Positions 30,557 to 40,882 of a stretch of 64,000 nt of DNA are shown one piece after another (within the stretch, counting starts at the first letter, position 1; every line of letters begins with the position of its first letter). The notes below the pieces were generated by a model. That model made no database searches. It was not told where the DNA came from and worked only from the letters and a program-made list of their open reading frames with translations. Source of the DNA: Meira nashicola (Eukaryota; Basidiomycota; Exobasidiomycetes; Exobasidiales; Brachybasidiaceae); NCBI GenBank assembly GCA_001600355.1, contig BCJU01000002.1:744001-808000 (forward strand), given 5' to 3'. The position numbers and the translations under genes are program-made.

Positions 30557-31078
30557 ATGATGGACACGTTCATCACACGCTTAAAGAATCCAGTAGCAGA
30601 AGAGTTGGACAAAGAACATGAGCGGATTCAAAATCGTAGCAAAGAATTGGCTGAAACTACCGAAATGGAGTCGTATGCTCGACGAAGAAAGATGCAGTTG
30701 GATTGGTGAGTGAGGAGAATAATTTGAATAGAGAAAGTGCTCAAATATGATTTCATTGCACCTCTTTTCCAGTCAAAAAGCTTACGACAAATTTATTGCA
30801 GTCGAAGATAATTGCAACAAATTGATTGTCAGAAATTTGAAACATATGCTACATATCTTGAAATGTATTGAGGTAAGTTTTAAATCTGTGAAGGACTGCT
30901 CGGATCGTTGACTCTAATAAGGATGTCGCATTTGTCAATTTCTTTATAGACGGGTTTGCAAATGTGCGACAAGCGCTACAGTGTCATGTTCAATGAAGCA
31001 ACAATGCAAACATGGATCAACCAAATGAACCAATTCAACAAGCTCGTCAAAGAGCACGAAAATATTTCACACAAATGA
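30557..31078 (+). CDS. Small helical protein of unknown function (125 aa)
   Basis: Three exons were deduced from splice signals and frame: 30557-30705, 30773-30872 and 30950-31078. Introns are 67 nt (GTGAGT...CCAG) and 77 nt (GTAAGT...ATAG). The product has 125 residues with no signal peptide or membrane segment. It is almost entirely charged, heptad-like helix (EELDKEHERIQNRSKELAE, then KAYDKFIAVEDNCNKLIVR). Four cysteines are scattered (positions 50, 64, 83, 90 approximately). I do not recognise the family. The pattern would suit a small subunit of a larger helical complex. It shares a 307 bp divergent promoter with SHY1, which does not by itself imply a mitochondrial role. A second ATG directly follows the first. 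Confidence 0.7.
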
Positions 31079-31492
31079 CCGGGACGAAAGTGTCTCAAGA
31101 ATGGGTTTTGACAATATGTAAATAAAGACAAGAACCGATGAATGCATACATTCACACAATATTGTGACCACTGACACTCCGAAAGAGTGTTGTTTCCTAA
31201 TTAGAGAGACATCAAATGAGTGATAAACTGACACTACCCAAGCTAGCTATCAATTAAAGATAATCTTTGATCGCCATCGCCAGTATATGCTGTTTGCAGG
31301 CAATGGGAGACGATGAGTAGTCACGCGTTAGGGACTTAGGGCTAAGCGCGAAGGATTGGGGAATTCCGACGCTTACTAAGCATCTTAATTTTTTTTCCAG
31401 ACTTCGAGTGGAGTGCTGAAGAGCATTCTTCGCAAAAATATTTCATGATGAAGTGCTGAGGAGAATTCTTTGCAAAACACAATACCTCCATC
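31079..31492. other. Intergenic region upstream of ELP4 with a direct repeat
   Basis: This 414 bp region is AT-rich with no open frame. An imperfect direct repeat of 25 bp lies at 31413-31437 and 31453-31477, immediately before the ELP4 start at 31493. Confidence 0.5.
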
Positions 31493-33256
31493 ATGTCCTC
31501 GTTCAAAAGGCGATTGCCGGGCAGTGCGAAAGCCCGAGCTCAGACAGCCTCAGCAGAAGTATTGAGTACGATTGCTGATGGCAAAGCTGATGTAGCACAC
31601 AGCTCCAGCATTACGGGTAGTCCCAATACAGATCTGCCGGTACAACCAAGCAATGATGACCGAACAAAATCCATCTCGAATGCTCTTCCAATAGGTCTGA
31701 GACCGTCGCCGTTTCCTTCAATCGTTCCACTTTTCTCTTCCGGCTTGGCTTCTGTTGATGACCTGATATGTGGACATGGAATTCCTTCATCTAGCGTTCT
31801 CGCACTTTGTCCAGCTATCGGTCTGACAAGCATTAGTGCAGAGAGTGGATTCGGAGCACCTCCTAACAATCAAGAAGAAATTATCAATTCTTCCAAACGT
31901 GCAACTTCTTCGCGCTCAACGATCGAAGCATTACAGCATGCAGAGACGACTTTATTGGATATGCTCGCTTATGGTATTGCTCAAGGACTTATTGCCGGCC
32001 ACAGGAATTTGGTATTCGGACAAAACGCACGAGAGGTGATAGAAAAGCGTGTGCCAATGCGAATTTCTTCTCGTGATTCTACTGCAAAAGAAGAGCAAGA
32101 AGAAAAAGAGGAAGATATGAAGATCGCCTTTCGATATGCCCATCGACCTAAATTCAAAACCACTGTAGACGAGCCCAGCTTTGTGGAAAGTGGCCCTTCG
32201 TTCGAGTCAATTTCTTCAGAACATCGTTTCAGAGCTCCTTTCGATATGAGTAAACGTCTATCGAAAGAAGATATTCAACGAGCGGAAGAAAGTGAAAAGG
32301 AAGACGGCCTTTCTATTCTTAATAGCACAAAATACGAAGAGATTCTACAAGCGATTGATAAAGAGATTCAGAGGAGCAACAAGATGAATCTTTCCAAGGG
32401 AACAGCCATGCGTATCCATCTAGTTTCACTCGGATCTAAAGCATTTTGTAAAGCAGGAGAAAGTTTTGATCGAAGGATCGTGCAACTTTCTCGCTTCTTA
32501 ATGCAAATAAGAAAACGTTTAAAGATTGCAACGATTGAGAACAATACTGCAGGAAATTCTACAACATTGCACATCATTTGTACAGCCACAATCTCTGCTG
32601 ATCTGCTCCATCCTCCTCGTACAACATTCGTTACCCAACATCTTCTTCGATTCGTTGATGCTCAATTGCTCTTATCCGACTTTGCAAATGACGAACGATT
32701 GAGAAGTGCTTATGCAGGGTATGGAGGTAGCGTGTGCTTGTTGAAAGGTCCTTCGATCGCCGCTATTCTGCCTCCGGGAGAGCATAGGAGTATTTTACGC
32801 GGAGGAGGCGGTGAAGCTGGAGTAGAGAATGACGTGGGATGGCGAAGAAGGAAGCGCGGTAGAGGATTGGTATTGGAAACATTACATGAAGATGTGGATG
32901 CAGGTCAAAGTACGACTATCGATACTTCTAGCAAAGAATCTAAACCAGCAAAAACACCTTCACATAGTGATGACATTGAAGATACTGCACGACTCCTACC
33001 CAGGAAGACTATACAAGGTAGCAAAAATGTCGCAATCGATCACATTCACGAAACAGGTGCCAAGAATGAATTGCAAGAGGGCGTAACGATCACTTCGCCT
33101 TCAGCACGAACCAAAGTAGGAGCCAGCGGCAAAATGAGTCCAAAGAAGTTCGAAGGTTTAAAGTCATTACGTGAACGTGGTCTTCGTGCTGCAGCAGCGG
33201 CAGCAGCAGCTTCCGGATCGGATTCTGATCAAGCAGATAGTCAGAAGAAGCAATGA
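31493..33256 (+). CDS. ELP4: Elongator complex subunit Elp4
   Basis: Single exon, 587 residues. Elp4 with Elp5 and Elp6 forms the RecA-like ring of Elongator, which modifies wobble uridines in tRNA. The family pattern appears at about 80-105 (FSSGLASVDDLICGHGIPSSSVLAL), where a degenerate Walker-A region is expected. Further conserved parts are the RYAHRPKF segment near 210, a helical region around 275-355 and beta strands near 360-430 (LHIICTATISADLL). The N-terminal 70 residues and C-terminal 140 residues are Ser/Lys-rich and poly-Ala, which explains a length greater than the yeast protein's roughly 456 residues. The ATG at 31493 is the first in frame. Confidence 0.83.
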   Translation: MSSFKRRLPGSAKARAQTASAEVLSTIADGKADVAHSSSITGSPNTDLPVQPSNDDRTKSISNALPIGLRPSPFPSIVPLFSSGLASVDDLICGHGIPSSSVLALCPAIGLTSISAESGFGAPPNNQEEIINSSKRATSSRSTIEALQHAETTLLDMLAYGIAQGLIAGHRNLVFGQNAREVIEKRVPMRISSRDSTAKEEQEEKEEDMKIAFRYAHRPKFKTTVDEPSFVESGPSFESISSEHRFRAPFDMSKRLSKEDIQRAEESEKEDGLSILNSTKYEEILQAIDKEIQRSNKMNLSKGTAMRIHLVSLGSKAFCKAGESFDRRIVQLSRFLMQIRKRLKIATIENNTAGNSTTLHIICTATISADLLHPPRTTFVTQHLLRFVDAQLLLSDFANDERLRSAYAGYGGSVCLLKGPSIAAILPPGEHRSILRGGGGEAGVENDVGWRRRKRGRGLVLETLHEDVDAGQSTTIDTSSKESKPAKTPSHSDDIEDTARLLPRKTIQGSKNVAIDHIHETGAKNELQEGVTITSPSARTKVGASGKMSPKKFEGLKSLRERGLRAAAAAAAASGSDSDQADSQKKQ

Positions 33257-35039
33257 TGCTGAGCCAATTTAATGTAGATTTTATGATACGAATTTATTTG
33301 AGGGATGGCTATCTTCGTCAGTGATAAGATGTATTCTCAGTATTGCTTCCATCTTTTTCATCAGGGCACATAAGAACAGAGCTAAAACGAGGAAAGATTC
33401 TACTCGTTTCATAGATCGCACACTCTTTCTTTGTGTGCGATTCTTTGGTTAGCCTACAAATGATGCCCAATATCAAATGACATTGACTGTCGTTATGTCG
33501 ATCATGGTATGAGGACGATGAAACTGAACTGGAGATTCCGTCTCCATTCTCTTTTAAATTAATCGTTCATGAATATCATTCTGTTTGGATTGACATACAT
33601 ACATACAAACAATTATATTGTCAACTTTGGTTTCAAATCTCTCATTGCACGTGTACTATCCGTTTATCATCATCATGTCTTGCTTTCCTGTCTACCACCC
33701 TGCACGGTGAATTCCACTAATTATAGGATTGATTGACCGGGCTGCAGGATGGTGTCCCAAGAAATGTATAAAAGTTTGGAATTAAGAATGATTCCGCAAA
33801 TGGTGCACTCCAACGCTAAAAAAATTCAATAATTAAAAGTACAATGCCTCCAGGAACTATAGCGGGAATTTTTCGCTCTTTTGCATTTCATCTGTCAGCC
33901 ACATACCCCGTGAGGAGTGCTTAACAGTGTGTGTGTGTGCGTGTGTGCATAACCTCACTCACGCGTTCGCATTCCCATTCTTCTATGCGAATGTATGCAA
34001 TAAACAGAGCCAACAGATATGCAAGTGAGGCATGCGAGCACTTGAACGCATATTCTGAATTGCAAACAAGGTTACTTATCGCAATAACAAGGATTCCTGG
34101 TTCCATCTTCAAAGAGCAAATGACTTCATTAACAAGGTTTATTCGCATCAAGTGTGACAGAGTGCCATACGATAAGGTTGGAAGTATGATGAAAGGAAAA
34201 CAGTAGGCCCAGGCCGAAATCTTGAACAAAGATGAAAAAAACCACTTGAACCTCTTCGCTACTTCGTACAAGTAGTTGGGTTATTTTCACCTGTTGATGC
34301 ATAGGAAGTAGACTAGTATTGTTCCGAATATGTATGGTCAACAGCCAGCCCCAGATCCCGCACATACTTACACTGGCAATAAAGAATTGACAAGCAGATC
34401 TTCTTCTCCAGAATAATAAGAGTAAGAGCCCGTTTGCCACTCTTACCCTCTTATCCGACCCTCTATGCATGCCTAGCAAGCTGTCTATTCCAGGTCCGAT
34501 AACAAGAGATACTCAGAAAGAGGCAACCTCGCTTTCTTCACCTGATCAACTTTCTTTGCCGGTCAAAACATTGAGCATACATACTGTTTTTTTTTTCTTT
34601 TGTGTGTATGTGCATACACACTGCTTCATCCCGCAATTCTTCTTTCCTTCTCACACAAATACACAAAACGTATGCAAAGATTTAGCCTCTTTGTTTTGAC
34701 ATAGGGGAAGGCTCATCCATAGCGTCGCTTTTGATAGAGGATATCATTTTGTTTTTTTCTTGTTTTTCTTGTTATTATCAACTTTGATCCTCTCCCTTTT
34801 CTTTTTCGCCATATCGATCTTCAACTTCTTTCATCTTTTGTCTCTTTCATGATTCGATGACAACAATCGTTTAAAGCATTCATTCAACCATTTTTCATCC
34901 TCCTCGGCAAATTCGACAAATCCGTCCATATCCATCTAACTTCACTGATCACAAAAAGCAGCTTTGACATCATCACTCTAACGCATTCATCCTCCAACCT
35001 TCCGCTCTCCACTCTCCTTTCACTTAAAATACATCAAAA
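33257..35039. promoter_or_regulatory. 1.8 kb intergenic region with hairpin and pyrimidine-rich leader
   Basis: A perfect 9-bp stem with 9-nt loop lies at 33415-33441, about 160 bp past the ELP4 stop. A TG/GC run is at 33928-33950. From about 34730 to 35030 the plus strand is strongly pyrimidine-rich and leads to the ATG at 35040, as in many fungal core promoters and 5' leaders. Small open frames at 33931-34206 and 34129-34479 show no domain character. Confidence 0.5.
33415..33441. other. Perfect short hairpin downstream of ELP4
   Basis: ATCGCACAC and GTGTGCGAT form nine contiguous base pairs around a 9-nt pyrimidine loop. The hairpin could act in 3' end formation or be a chance palindrome. 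Confidence 0.6.
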
Positions 35040-37580
35040 ATGCCTCGCATTCCCGTTCGTACGGAGCCATATACAAGCCCTTCTAGGCAACATCGACACT
35101 ACAAAAACAAACGAGATCAAGTTTTGAGAGCATTAGGAAAAGCTGCATACATCAATGGAAGTCATTTTGCCATCATGTGGGTTTCAGCCCGTGGTGATGT
35201 TGAAACATACGCATCTGAAGCATTACAAGGTCGACTGGATGATTGGTTCATCAAAAGAGGAATAAGTGACGAAGCGAAAGAACTTGTTCGTGCATCTCGT
35301 AACAGCTTAACAAGAGCACCACCTCCAACATTCGACATTGAAGATGAAAACTTCGACGAAGACGAAGACGGAGCGAGCGATGATGAAAGTAGAACGTTGG
35401 GAAGAATTGGATTGAAGATGTCGCAATCAGCTGATAATACACCACTTCTACAAAGCGATGTCTTTGGAGAAAATCGTCCTACTCTAGAAAGAAGTGCTTC
35501 AACAACAGCTAACATGCGAACAAGACGTATGATGGCGCCTTTGGATACAAACGGAGCTAACGACTTTTACCGTGGAAATCAAGATCCCTCTTCAGCAGGA
35601 ACGCCATTGTCCGTTCCTCATTCAGCTTTGGGAATGTCATTCAGAAGCCCATTCGGATTTGAGAATGAGTTTTTGCCTGTTCCCCATTCTGCGCCTTTAC
35701 GGAATGATATGCCTTTACCATCTCCATACATGCGAACGCCCTTCTCTCGCGCCATGTCGAGCTCAATTTTAGGAGGTACACCTCAATCAGCAAAATTGGT
35801 GGAGACAACATTCAACAATACAGCCGCTCGTACAGCTTTCTTGGAGCTAAGGTTTAGCCAATTACAACAAGGAATGTGCAAAACGGTAGCAAAGGCATGG
35901 ATTAAAGTGATTGAACCAAAGAAGCAAACTCGTTGTCCATATAACAAAGGTGAAGAAGGCAAACCAGATTGGTGGCCCGAAGGAGTGCGTCACAAAGAGC
36001 CTGACCATCTCATGAAGCCAGAGCGCCATGAGTTACTTCTCACTATCCTTAGAAGCTCGAAAATCAAAGTAGCAAGATTGCAATTAGCAACAGCAGAAGT
36101 CGTTGCTTTGATCAAAGCTGATAAAGTGAGCCTTCTGATGGATGTATACCGCATCGCCCGTGAAGAAGAAAAGATGCGAGAAGAGGGACTGGAAATGGAT
36201 AAGGAATGCAAAGTACAAGTGAGCACATTGGAGGGATGGTCAGAAGAAGATCAATGTGCAATCGCAACCGAGAAAGGAGAAGGTGAGGAGGGAACGACTT
36301 CAGAACAACGTGCAGATACAGAGGACAACACTGAAAATTCACGTAAAAGATCCGGTGCTCAAATTAGTCGGTCGGCTTCTACATCAGCTGCTTTCCGAGC
36401 GAAGAGACAAAATGTTTCCGCTCCAAACGAATCACCATTCTTGTTCGGATCAGGATTTAAGCCAGCCGAGCAACCGTCTCGAATCCCTACTGTTCCTCGT
36501 CGTCCACACAACACTGCTCAAACATGGTTATTGCATGAAGCTACCAGAAATGGAATAAAGAGAACTTCAGTTTCCAGTCACACGTTATCTGGCAAACCTT
36601 CGGCAACGATTGCAGCGGCGAACGCGAATGCGAATGCAAACGCTAATGTCTCCTTCCAAAATCATACATGGCAGCAGCAATACCAACAACAAATGCAGAA
36701 CCAGCAACGCCACTTTGGTGCTGGTAATGAAGATCAAGCCCAACAGCAACTATTGCAGCAAAATTATGGTTTAGTTACACCGTTGACTGGAAATGCACAA
36801 TTAATGGATCCATCTTTCTTGACTGCTACCAAAGAAGGCGAAGAAGGTGAAGCTGTTGCTGGTTACATGTCTGCTCCAACTGGGCATGCTCAATTGTATC
36901 CTCATATGCCTTTCAATACTATGTACAACCTTCACATGCCGAGAAGCAATGGGCATGAATCACATGAACCTCAACCTTCTGGATCGCAATCACAACCTCA
37001 AAATCAATCGCAGCAGCTATCTCAACCTGGTCAAAATACCATGGAGATCATGCAAATGCAAGCAAGCCAAAATCTATACGGAATGGATCCTTCAACATCT
37101 GCATCTGCAGGAGGTGCTCTAGGCCTGCACGGCTTGAATGGTATGCAGTGGAACAATAATGCTGATTCGTATAGCAACTATACTGGAACCGTTCAACCGA
37201 CAAATAATGCACAAGGCGGAGCTAGCGAATGGTGGCAGCAGAACATTCAACAGCAGCAACAGCAACAACAGCAACAACAACAACATCAACAAGCTCCACT
37301 ACCTGTTCAACGCCAACAACAATCTGCAGATAGAAGTCAAATTAACAGAGACGAACACGGAGCTGGAGATGGAACATTTGATACCAGTTTCGCATCTACT
37401 ATCGAAAGTGCTGGACCTGCAACACCACCAAGCCATGCACACCATACAACAAACGAAAAACAATTAAACAAAACGGCAAACGAATTTACACAGCGAGGAG
37501 TTGTATCTAACTCAACACAACAATCAAATCAAGCAACTATGAATGCATTTGAAGGGTGGATGTATGGTAAGCAGGGCTGA
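35040..37580 (+). CDS. DUF2841 (YDR124W-like) protein with Gln-rich C-terminus
   Basis: Single exon, 846 residues. The conserved block at about 266-390 contains LELRFSQLQQGMCKTVAKAW, then IEPKKQTRCPYNKG and KPDWWPEGVRHKEPDHL, followed by a helical segment. I recognise this as the fungal DUF2841 helical-bundle domain. A separate N-terminal conserved-looking segment at about 28-70 (YINGSHFAIMWVSARGD) precedes an acidic linker. The C-terminal half is low complexity, with an Ala-Asn tract near 525, Gln-rich stretches and a poly-Gln run near 735-760 encoded by mixed CAG/CAA. Such proteins may be nuclear or regulatory, but their role is not established to me. The pyrimidine-rich leader ends directly at this ATG. 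Confidence 0.75.
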   Translation: MPRIPVRTEPYTSPSRQHRHYKNKRDQVLRALGKAAYINGSHFAIMWVSARGDVETYASEALQGRLDDWFIKRGISDEAKELVRASRNSLTRAPPPTFDIEDENFDEDEDGASDDESRTLGRIGLKMSQSADNTPLLQSDVFGENRPTLERSASTTANMRTRRMMAPLDTNGANDFYRGNQDPSSAGTPLSVPHSALGMSFRSPFGFENEFLPVPHSAPLRNDMPLPSPYMRTPFSRAMSSSILGGTPQSAKLVETTFNNTAARTAFLELRFSQLQQGMCKTVAKAWIKVIEPKKQTRCPYNKGEEGKPDWWPEGVRHKEPDHLMKPERHELLLTILRSSKIKVARLQLATAEVVALIKADKVSLLMDVYRIAREEEKMREEGLEMDKECKVQVSTLEGWSEEDQCAIATEKGEGEEGTTSEQRADTEDNTENSRKRSGAQISRSASTSAAFRAKRQNVSAPNESPFLFGSGFKPAEQPSRIPTVPRRPHNTAQTWLLHEATRNGIKRTSVSSHTLSGKPSATIAAANANANANANVSFQNHTWQQQYQQQMQNQQRHFGAGNEDQAQQQLLQQNYGLVTPLTGNAQLMDPSFLTATKEGEEGEAVAGYMSAPTGHAQLYPHMPFNTMYNLHMPRSNGHESHEPQPSGSQSQPQNQSQQLSQPGQNTMEIMQMQASQNLYGMDPSTSASAGGALGLHGLNGMQWNNNADSYSNYTGTVQPTNNAQGGASEWWQQNIQQQQQQQQQQQQHQQAPLPVQRQQQSADRSQINRDEHGAGDGTFDTSFASTIESAGPATPPSHAHHTTNEKQLNKTANEFTQRGVVSNSTQQSNQATMNAFEGWMYGKQG

Positions 37581-38041
37581 GAATTTCTTTGTATTTCTCA
37601 GCAGCCTCGTCTACATACATCCTTCTAATTCACACTTACTGGAATCCAATTCCGGCGATACCTAATTTTTATTCATTCTTCAACGGCATTTGTTTTAATC
37701 ATATTGGCTTTATCTAGATATATCTTTCATTGAAACTCTGGTTACCTTTTTTATGTTTCAGCTAGTACCTATACTTTTCATCATCATTTGTACCAACGCT
37801 TTTCAATCAATCCATTTCATCCATGTGATAAAGATGTAAAAGTGATGCAGGAGTAAAGCTTTCTGCAGGCTTGTCGGAATTTGCGTCACTTTCTCAAAGT
37901 GAAATATGCACGCGTGCGTTCACCTGCATGCACGATTAGGCAGCATGGGTAAATGCACATTTCCGATAATTGAAACGGAAGAAGAATTGTGGGCGTTGAT
38001 CATTCTCTACGATCATCAACCGAAGCTTAAATGATGTCAAG
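37581..38041. other. Intergenic region upstream of the lactone oxidase gene
   Basis: This 461 bp region is AT-rich at first. It then holds a TGCA/GCACGCGTGC-rich stretch (37845-37960), including TGCACGCGTGCG near 37908 and CTGCATGCACG near 37923. There is no open frame of note. Confidence 0.45.
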
Positions 38042-40108
38042 ATGACGAATACGAAAACTATGACAACTTCAAACGTTCAATTGGCTCGATGCGAACCGAT
38101 GATTGCTGTAAATCGAACGCCATCCAATAAATTGCACGAGATTGTTGAACCCGTTTTGATTTCACAAAAACCAAAAATACGTAATTGGGGAGGAACGTTT
38201 ACAAGTAAACCTTCATGTTTATTTCAACCGAAAACGGTATTGCAATGTTGCGCGATTATTGAATTGGCAAGAAGGATGGGAAATATAGAATGTAGAGCGT
38301 TAGGAAGAGGACATAGTCCAGGTGATTTACCTTTTACACAAGGATGGCTATTGCAAATGGATAATTTATCGGGATTAGTTTCGATTGATACTGGTATTCC
38401 AACGATTACAGTTTTAGCAGGAACTTATGTTTCAGATATGCATGGAATGTTGGAAAATGCTGCCGTTCCTTTAGGTATGCCAAATTTAGGATCAATTTCT
38501 GAACAAACGATTGGCGGTTTAATTTCTACAGCTACACATGGTACCGGTTACTGTTTTCCAGTTATTTCAGCTGCTGTAGAATCTATGCGAATAATTTGCG
38601 CTCTTGATGAAACAGAAGGAGGAACACAAGTTTTGTCTTGTAGTCGAAAAGATAATCCAGATTTGTTTAATGCAACTTTGTGTGGTTTAGGAGCAACAGG
38701 ATTGATTGTAGAAGTGACGATAAAAGTGGATCATTGGTTCAAATTGAAACAAATTTCAGAAGAATGCAAATTTGATGATATTATTGGACCGGAAACAAAT
38801 ACGCCTAGTATTGCAACTCATTGGTCTGCCGATCAAATTGATCAGCATACATTGCCTATGTTACAAGGAAGATCAAAACGAGCTGCATTGAAGGGAATAG
38901 AAAAGGCAAAAGAATTGATTGGTGTTAATGAGGATCAAGTAGATTCAAATGATGGTATCCCAATCAAACGTCCAATATCTCTTGGAAAGTTATTGGCTCA
39001 TAAACCTCATTTAGTACCTGGCTGTCCTGATTCAAGATTACCAAAATATCAAACCAAAGACCCTAGCTCGATATACCCGATCGATAGTATCAATGATGAG
39101 CTCGAAAAGGAAGAAGTAGATGAAGAAACAAAAGTAGCTCAAAATCGATTGGAAGCATTAGGTCAATCTTCACAACATGTTCGAATTGCATGGGTTCCGC
39201 ATGCGGGTATGTGTACTGTGATGAGGATGAATAAGACGTTGGAACCTATTCAAGCGCCAGGTTTGTTTTCTCGTGTATATGGTCGGGTTGTTGGATATCA
39301 TTTCTTGCAATTGCTCATATTTTTGTCAAGATATCGACCGAGTATGTTGGGTAATGTGAACAGGTGGGCCTATTGGCTAACTCATCCATCCAAACCTTCC
39401 AATTCTACCAATTCATCAGGAGTTGTTGCAAAGACAATCGAAGATGAAAATCAAAAGCCCATTACTGAAGATCCCTCGCAATTTGCAAATGGTACATTCG
39501 ATCCAGCTCGATTAGGGTCCGTATCATCATTCAATCGTGATCCTGAACCATTAAATCCCACTAATCCACGTAGCGTTCTCGTTGATGCAGCACCTAGAGT
39601 GTTTAATTTCGATTGTTTATTTCAACAATATACCAACGAATGGGCAATTCCACTTTCATGTTTAAGCAGTACTTTACGTGCAATGAGAGATTGGCTAAAA
39701 GAAGAAGAAGAGATTTCAAAACATGGATCAGGAGAACAAGTTCATTTTCCCGTTGAAATTCGATTCGTTGATGCAGATGGAATTTGGTTAAGTCCTTGTA
39801 ATGGACGTAAAACGGTTTATATTGGAATAGTACAATATAGACCTTACGATTTACCAATCAAATATAAAAGTTTATTTGCTAAATTTGAAATTTTAATGCG
39901 TCATTTCGGCGGAAGACCTCATTGGGCAAAAGCTCATACTTGTGGACCAAATGAATTAACAAAATTATATCCAAACTTAATCGACTTTTTGAATTTGCGA
40001 AAATCAAAAGATCCAGATGGAATTTTTTTGAATCCTTATGTTCGCAGACATCTTTTAGGAGATCTGAGAGCGGAAGCTAGTCCTAGAATATTTAAAGCAA
40101 GACTTTGA
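38042..40108 (+). CDS. ALO1: D-arabinono-1,4-lactone oxidase
   Basis: Single exon, 688 residues. The enzyme makes D-erythroascorbate, the fungal vitamin C analogue. The FAD-binding PCMH domain spans about 50-235 with GRGHSPGDL, whose His91 is the expected site of covalent flavin attachment, plus IGGLISTATHGTG. The C-terminal ALO domain holds the HWAKAH motif near 627 and a final FLNPYVRRHLLGD. Compared with the yeast enzyme (526 residues) there are two low-complexity insertions, near residues 295-375 and 455-515, which account for the length. A hydrophobic stretch near 415-430 could contact the mitochondrial outer membrane. The start is the first ATG after the upstream stop. Confidence 0.87.
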   Translation: MTNTKTMTTSNVQLARCEPMIAVNRTPSNKLHEIVEPVLISQKPKIRNWGGTFTSKPSCLFQPKTVLQCCAIIELARRMGNIECRALGRGHSPGDLPFTQGWLLQMDNLSGLVSIDTGIPTITVLAGTYVSDMHGMLENAAVPLGMPNLGSISEQTIGGLISTATHGTGYCFPVISAAVESMRIICALDETEGGTQVLSCSRKDNPDLFNATLCGLGATGLIVEVTIKVDHWFKLKQISEECKFDDIIGPETNTPSIATHWSADQIDQHTLPMLQGRSKRAALKGIEKAKELIGVNEDQVDSNDGIPIKRPISLGKLLAHKPHLVPGCPDSRLPKYQTKDPSSIYPIDSINDELEKEEVDEETKVAQNRLEALGQSSQHVRIAWVPHAGMCTVMRMNKTLEPIQAPGLFSRVYGRVVGYHFLQLLIFLSRYRPSMLGNVNRWAYWLTHPSKPSNSTNSSGVVAKTIEDENQKPITEDPSQFANGTFDPARLGSVSSFNRDPEPLNPTNPRSVLVDAAPRVFNFDCLFQQYTNEWAIPLSCLSSTLRAMRDWLKEEEEISKHGSGEQVHFPVEIRFVDADGIWLSPCNGRKTVYIGIVQYRPYDLPIKYKSLFAKFEILMRHFGGRPHWAKAHTCGPNELTKLYPNLIDFLNLRKSKDPDGIFLNPYVRRHLLGDLRAEASPRIFKARL

Positions 40109-40882
40109 TAGGGAGAATGTGTATGTACTGTAATATGTATATATAATTGTCAAGCATATTTGTTTTAGTCTGATATTGATGTGATCGAGCCTTTGCAAGA
40201 AGATTCTTTTTTTTTGGCTTAAAATAGGTTTGGGATTATGCATTGAATGGCGCAGCGCTGCGTTCGGCAAATAAACCCCTTGATGCTGTGTTATCTGTTT
40301 TGCAACTTCCGCCGCTCCGCCCTCCCGCCGGTAAGTGAGTAACTCCCTTGTTTTTTTTTTGTCACACTAGCTTCTCACTTATTCGCCGGCGGGAATAAAA
40401 AAAGCAAATCAGCAAACCAGCATCTCATCTGTGAAACTGTCAATTATATTATTTTTAGATCAACTGTGCTTTTTTAGTGTTGTTTTTGCAGCAGCCATCT
40501 TTTTCTCCTGGATGGTGTGCATAATCACTGTTGACAATAGACTGTCTACTATTAGTGTGATTATAGATGACGTACACATACACTAACAACAATTCAATCT
40601 ATCGGGATTTGTCAAAAGTCCCTTGCACCTAATTAAAAAAAGAAGGGACGACTGCAGTTGTTGTGCATTTGAAAGGATTGAGTTGATTGATAGATTGACG
40701 TGTACATTATCACATTTTGAGGGGTATACTATTTGATGAGAAATTGGTTCTCCTAAATGCAAATCAGAGAGGGGTAAACATCACCATCATCATAACCACC
40801 ACATTTCCTGACTCATTCTCCTGATCACAATCTATGACCATCATTTGAGACTTTCATCTTGGCAACAACACTCACAGACAAG
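40109..40882. other. Intergenic region with a GC-rich inverted repeat
   Basis: This region of 774 bp contains an inverted repeat (40324-40339 with 40374-40393) about 215 bp after the ALO1 stop. The region just before the next start is AC-rich and pyrimidine-rich. No gene is seen. Confidence 0.5.
40324..40393. repeat. Inverted repeat, 16-bp arms with a 4-nt bulge
   Basis: The left arm CCCGCCGGTAAGTGAG is matched by the right arm with one extra TTCG (40382-40385). The loop of 34 nt includes a run of ten T. It could form a strong RNA or DNA hairpin. Confidence 0.75.

Noticed and set aside
33931..34479. Overlapping frames of 91 and 116 codons on opposite strands
   Set aside because: Composition is non-protein-like, with no conserved motif. 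They lie in a promoter-type spacer with simple repeats.
40331..40370. Intron-like stretch (GTAAGT, T10, CACTAG) inside the inverted repeat
   Set aside because: At 40 nt it is much shorter than the 62-91 nt introns here, and no coding frame flanks it.
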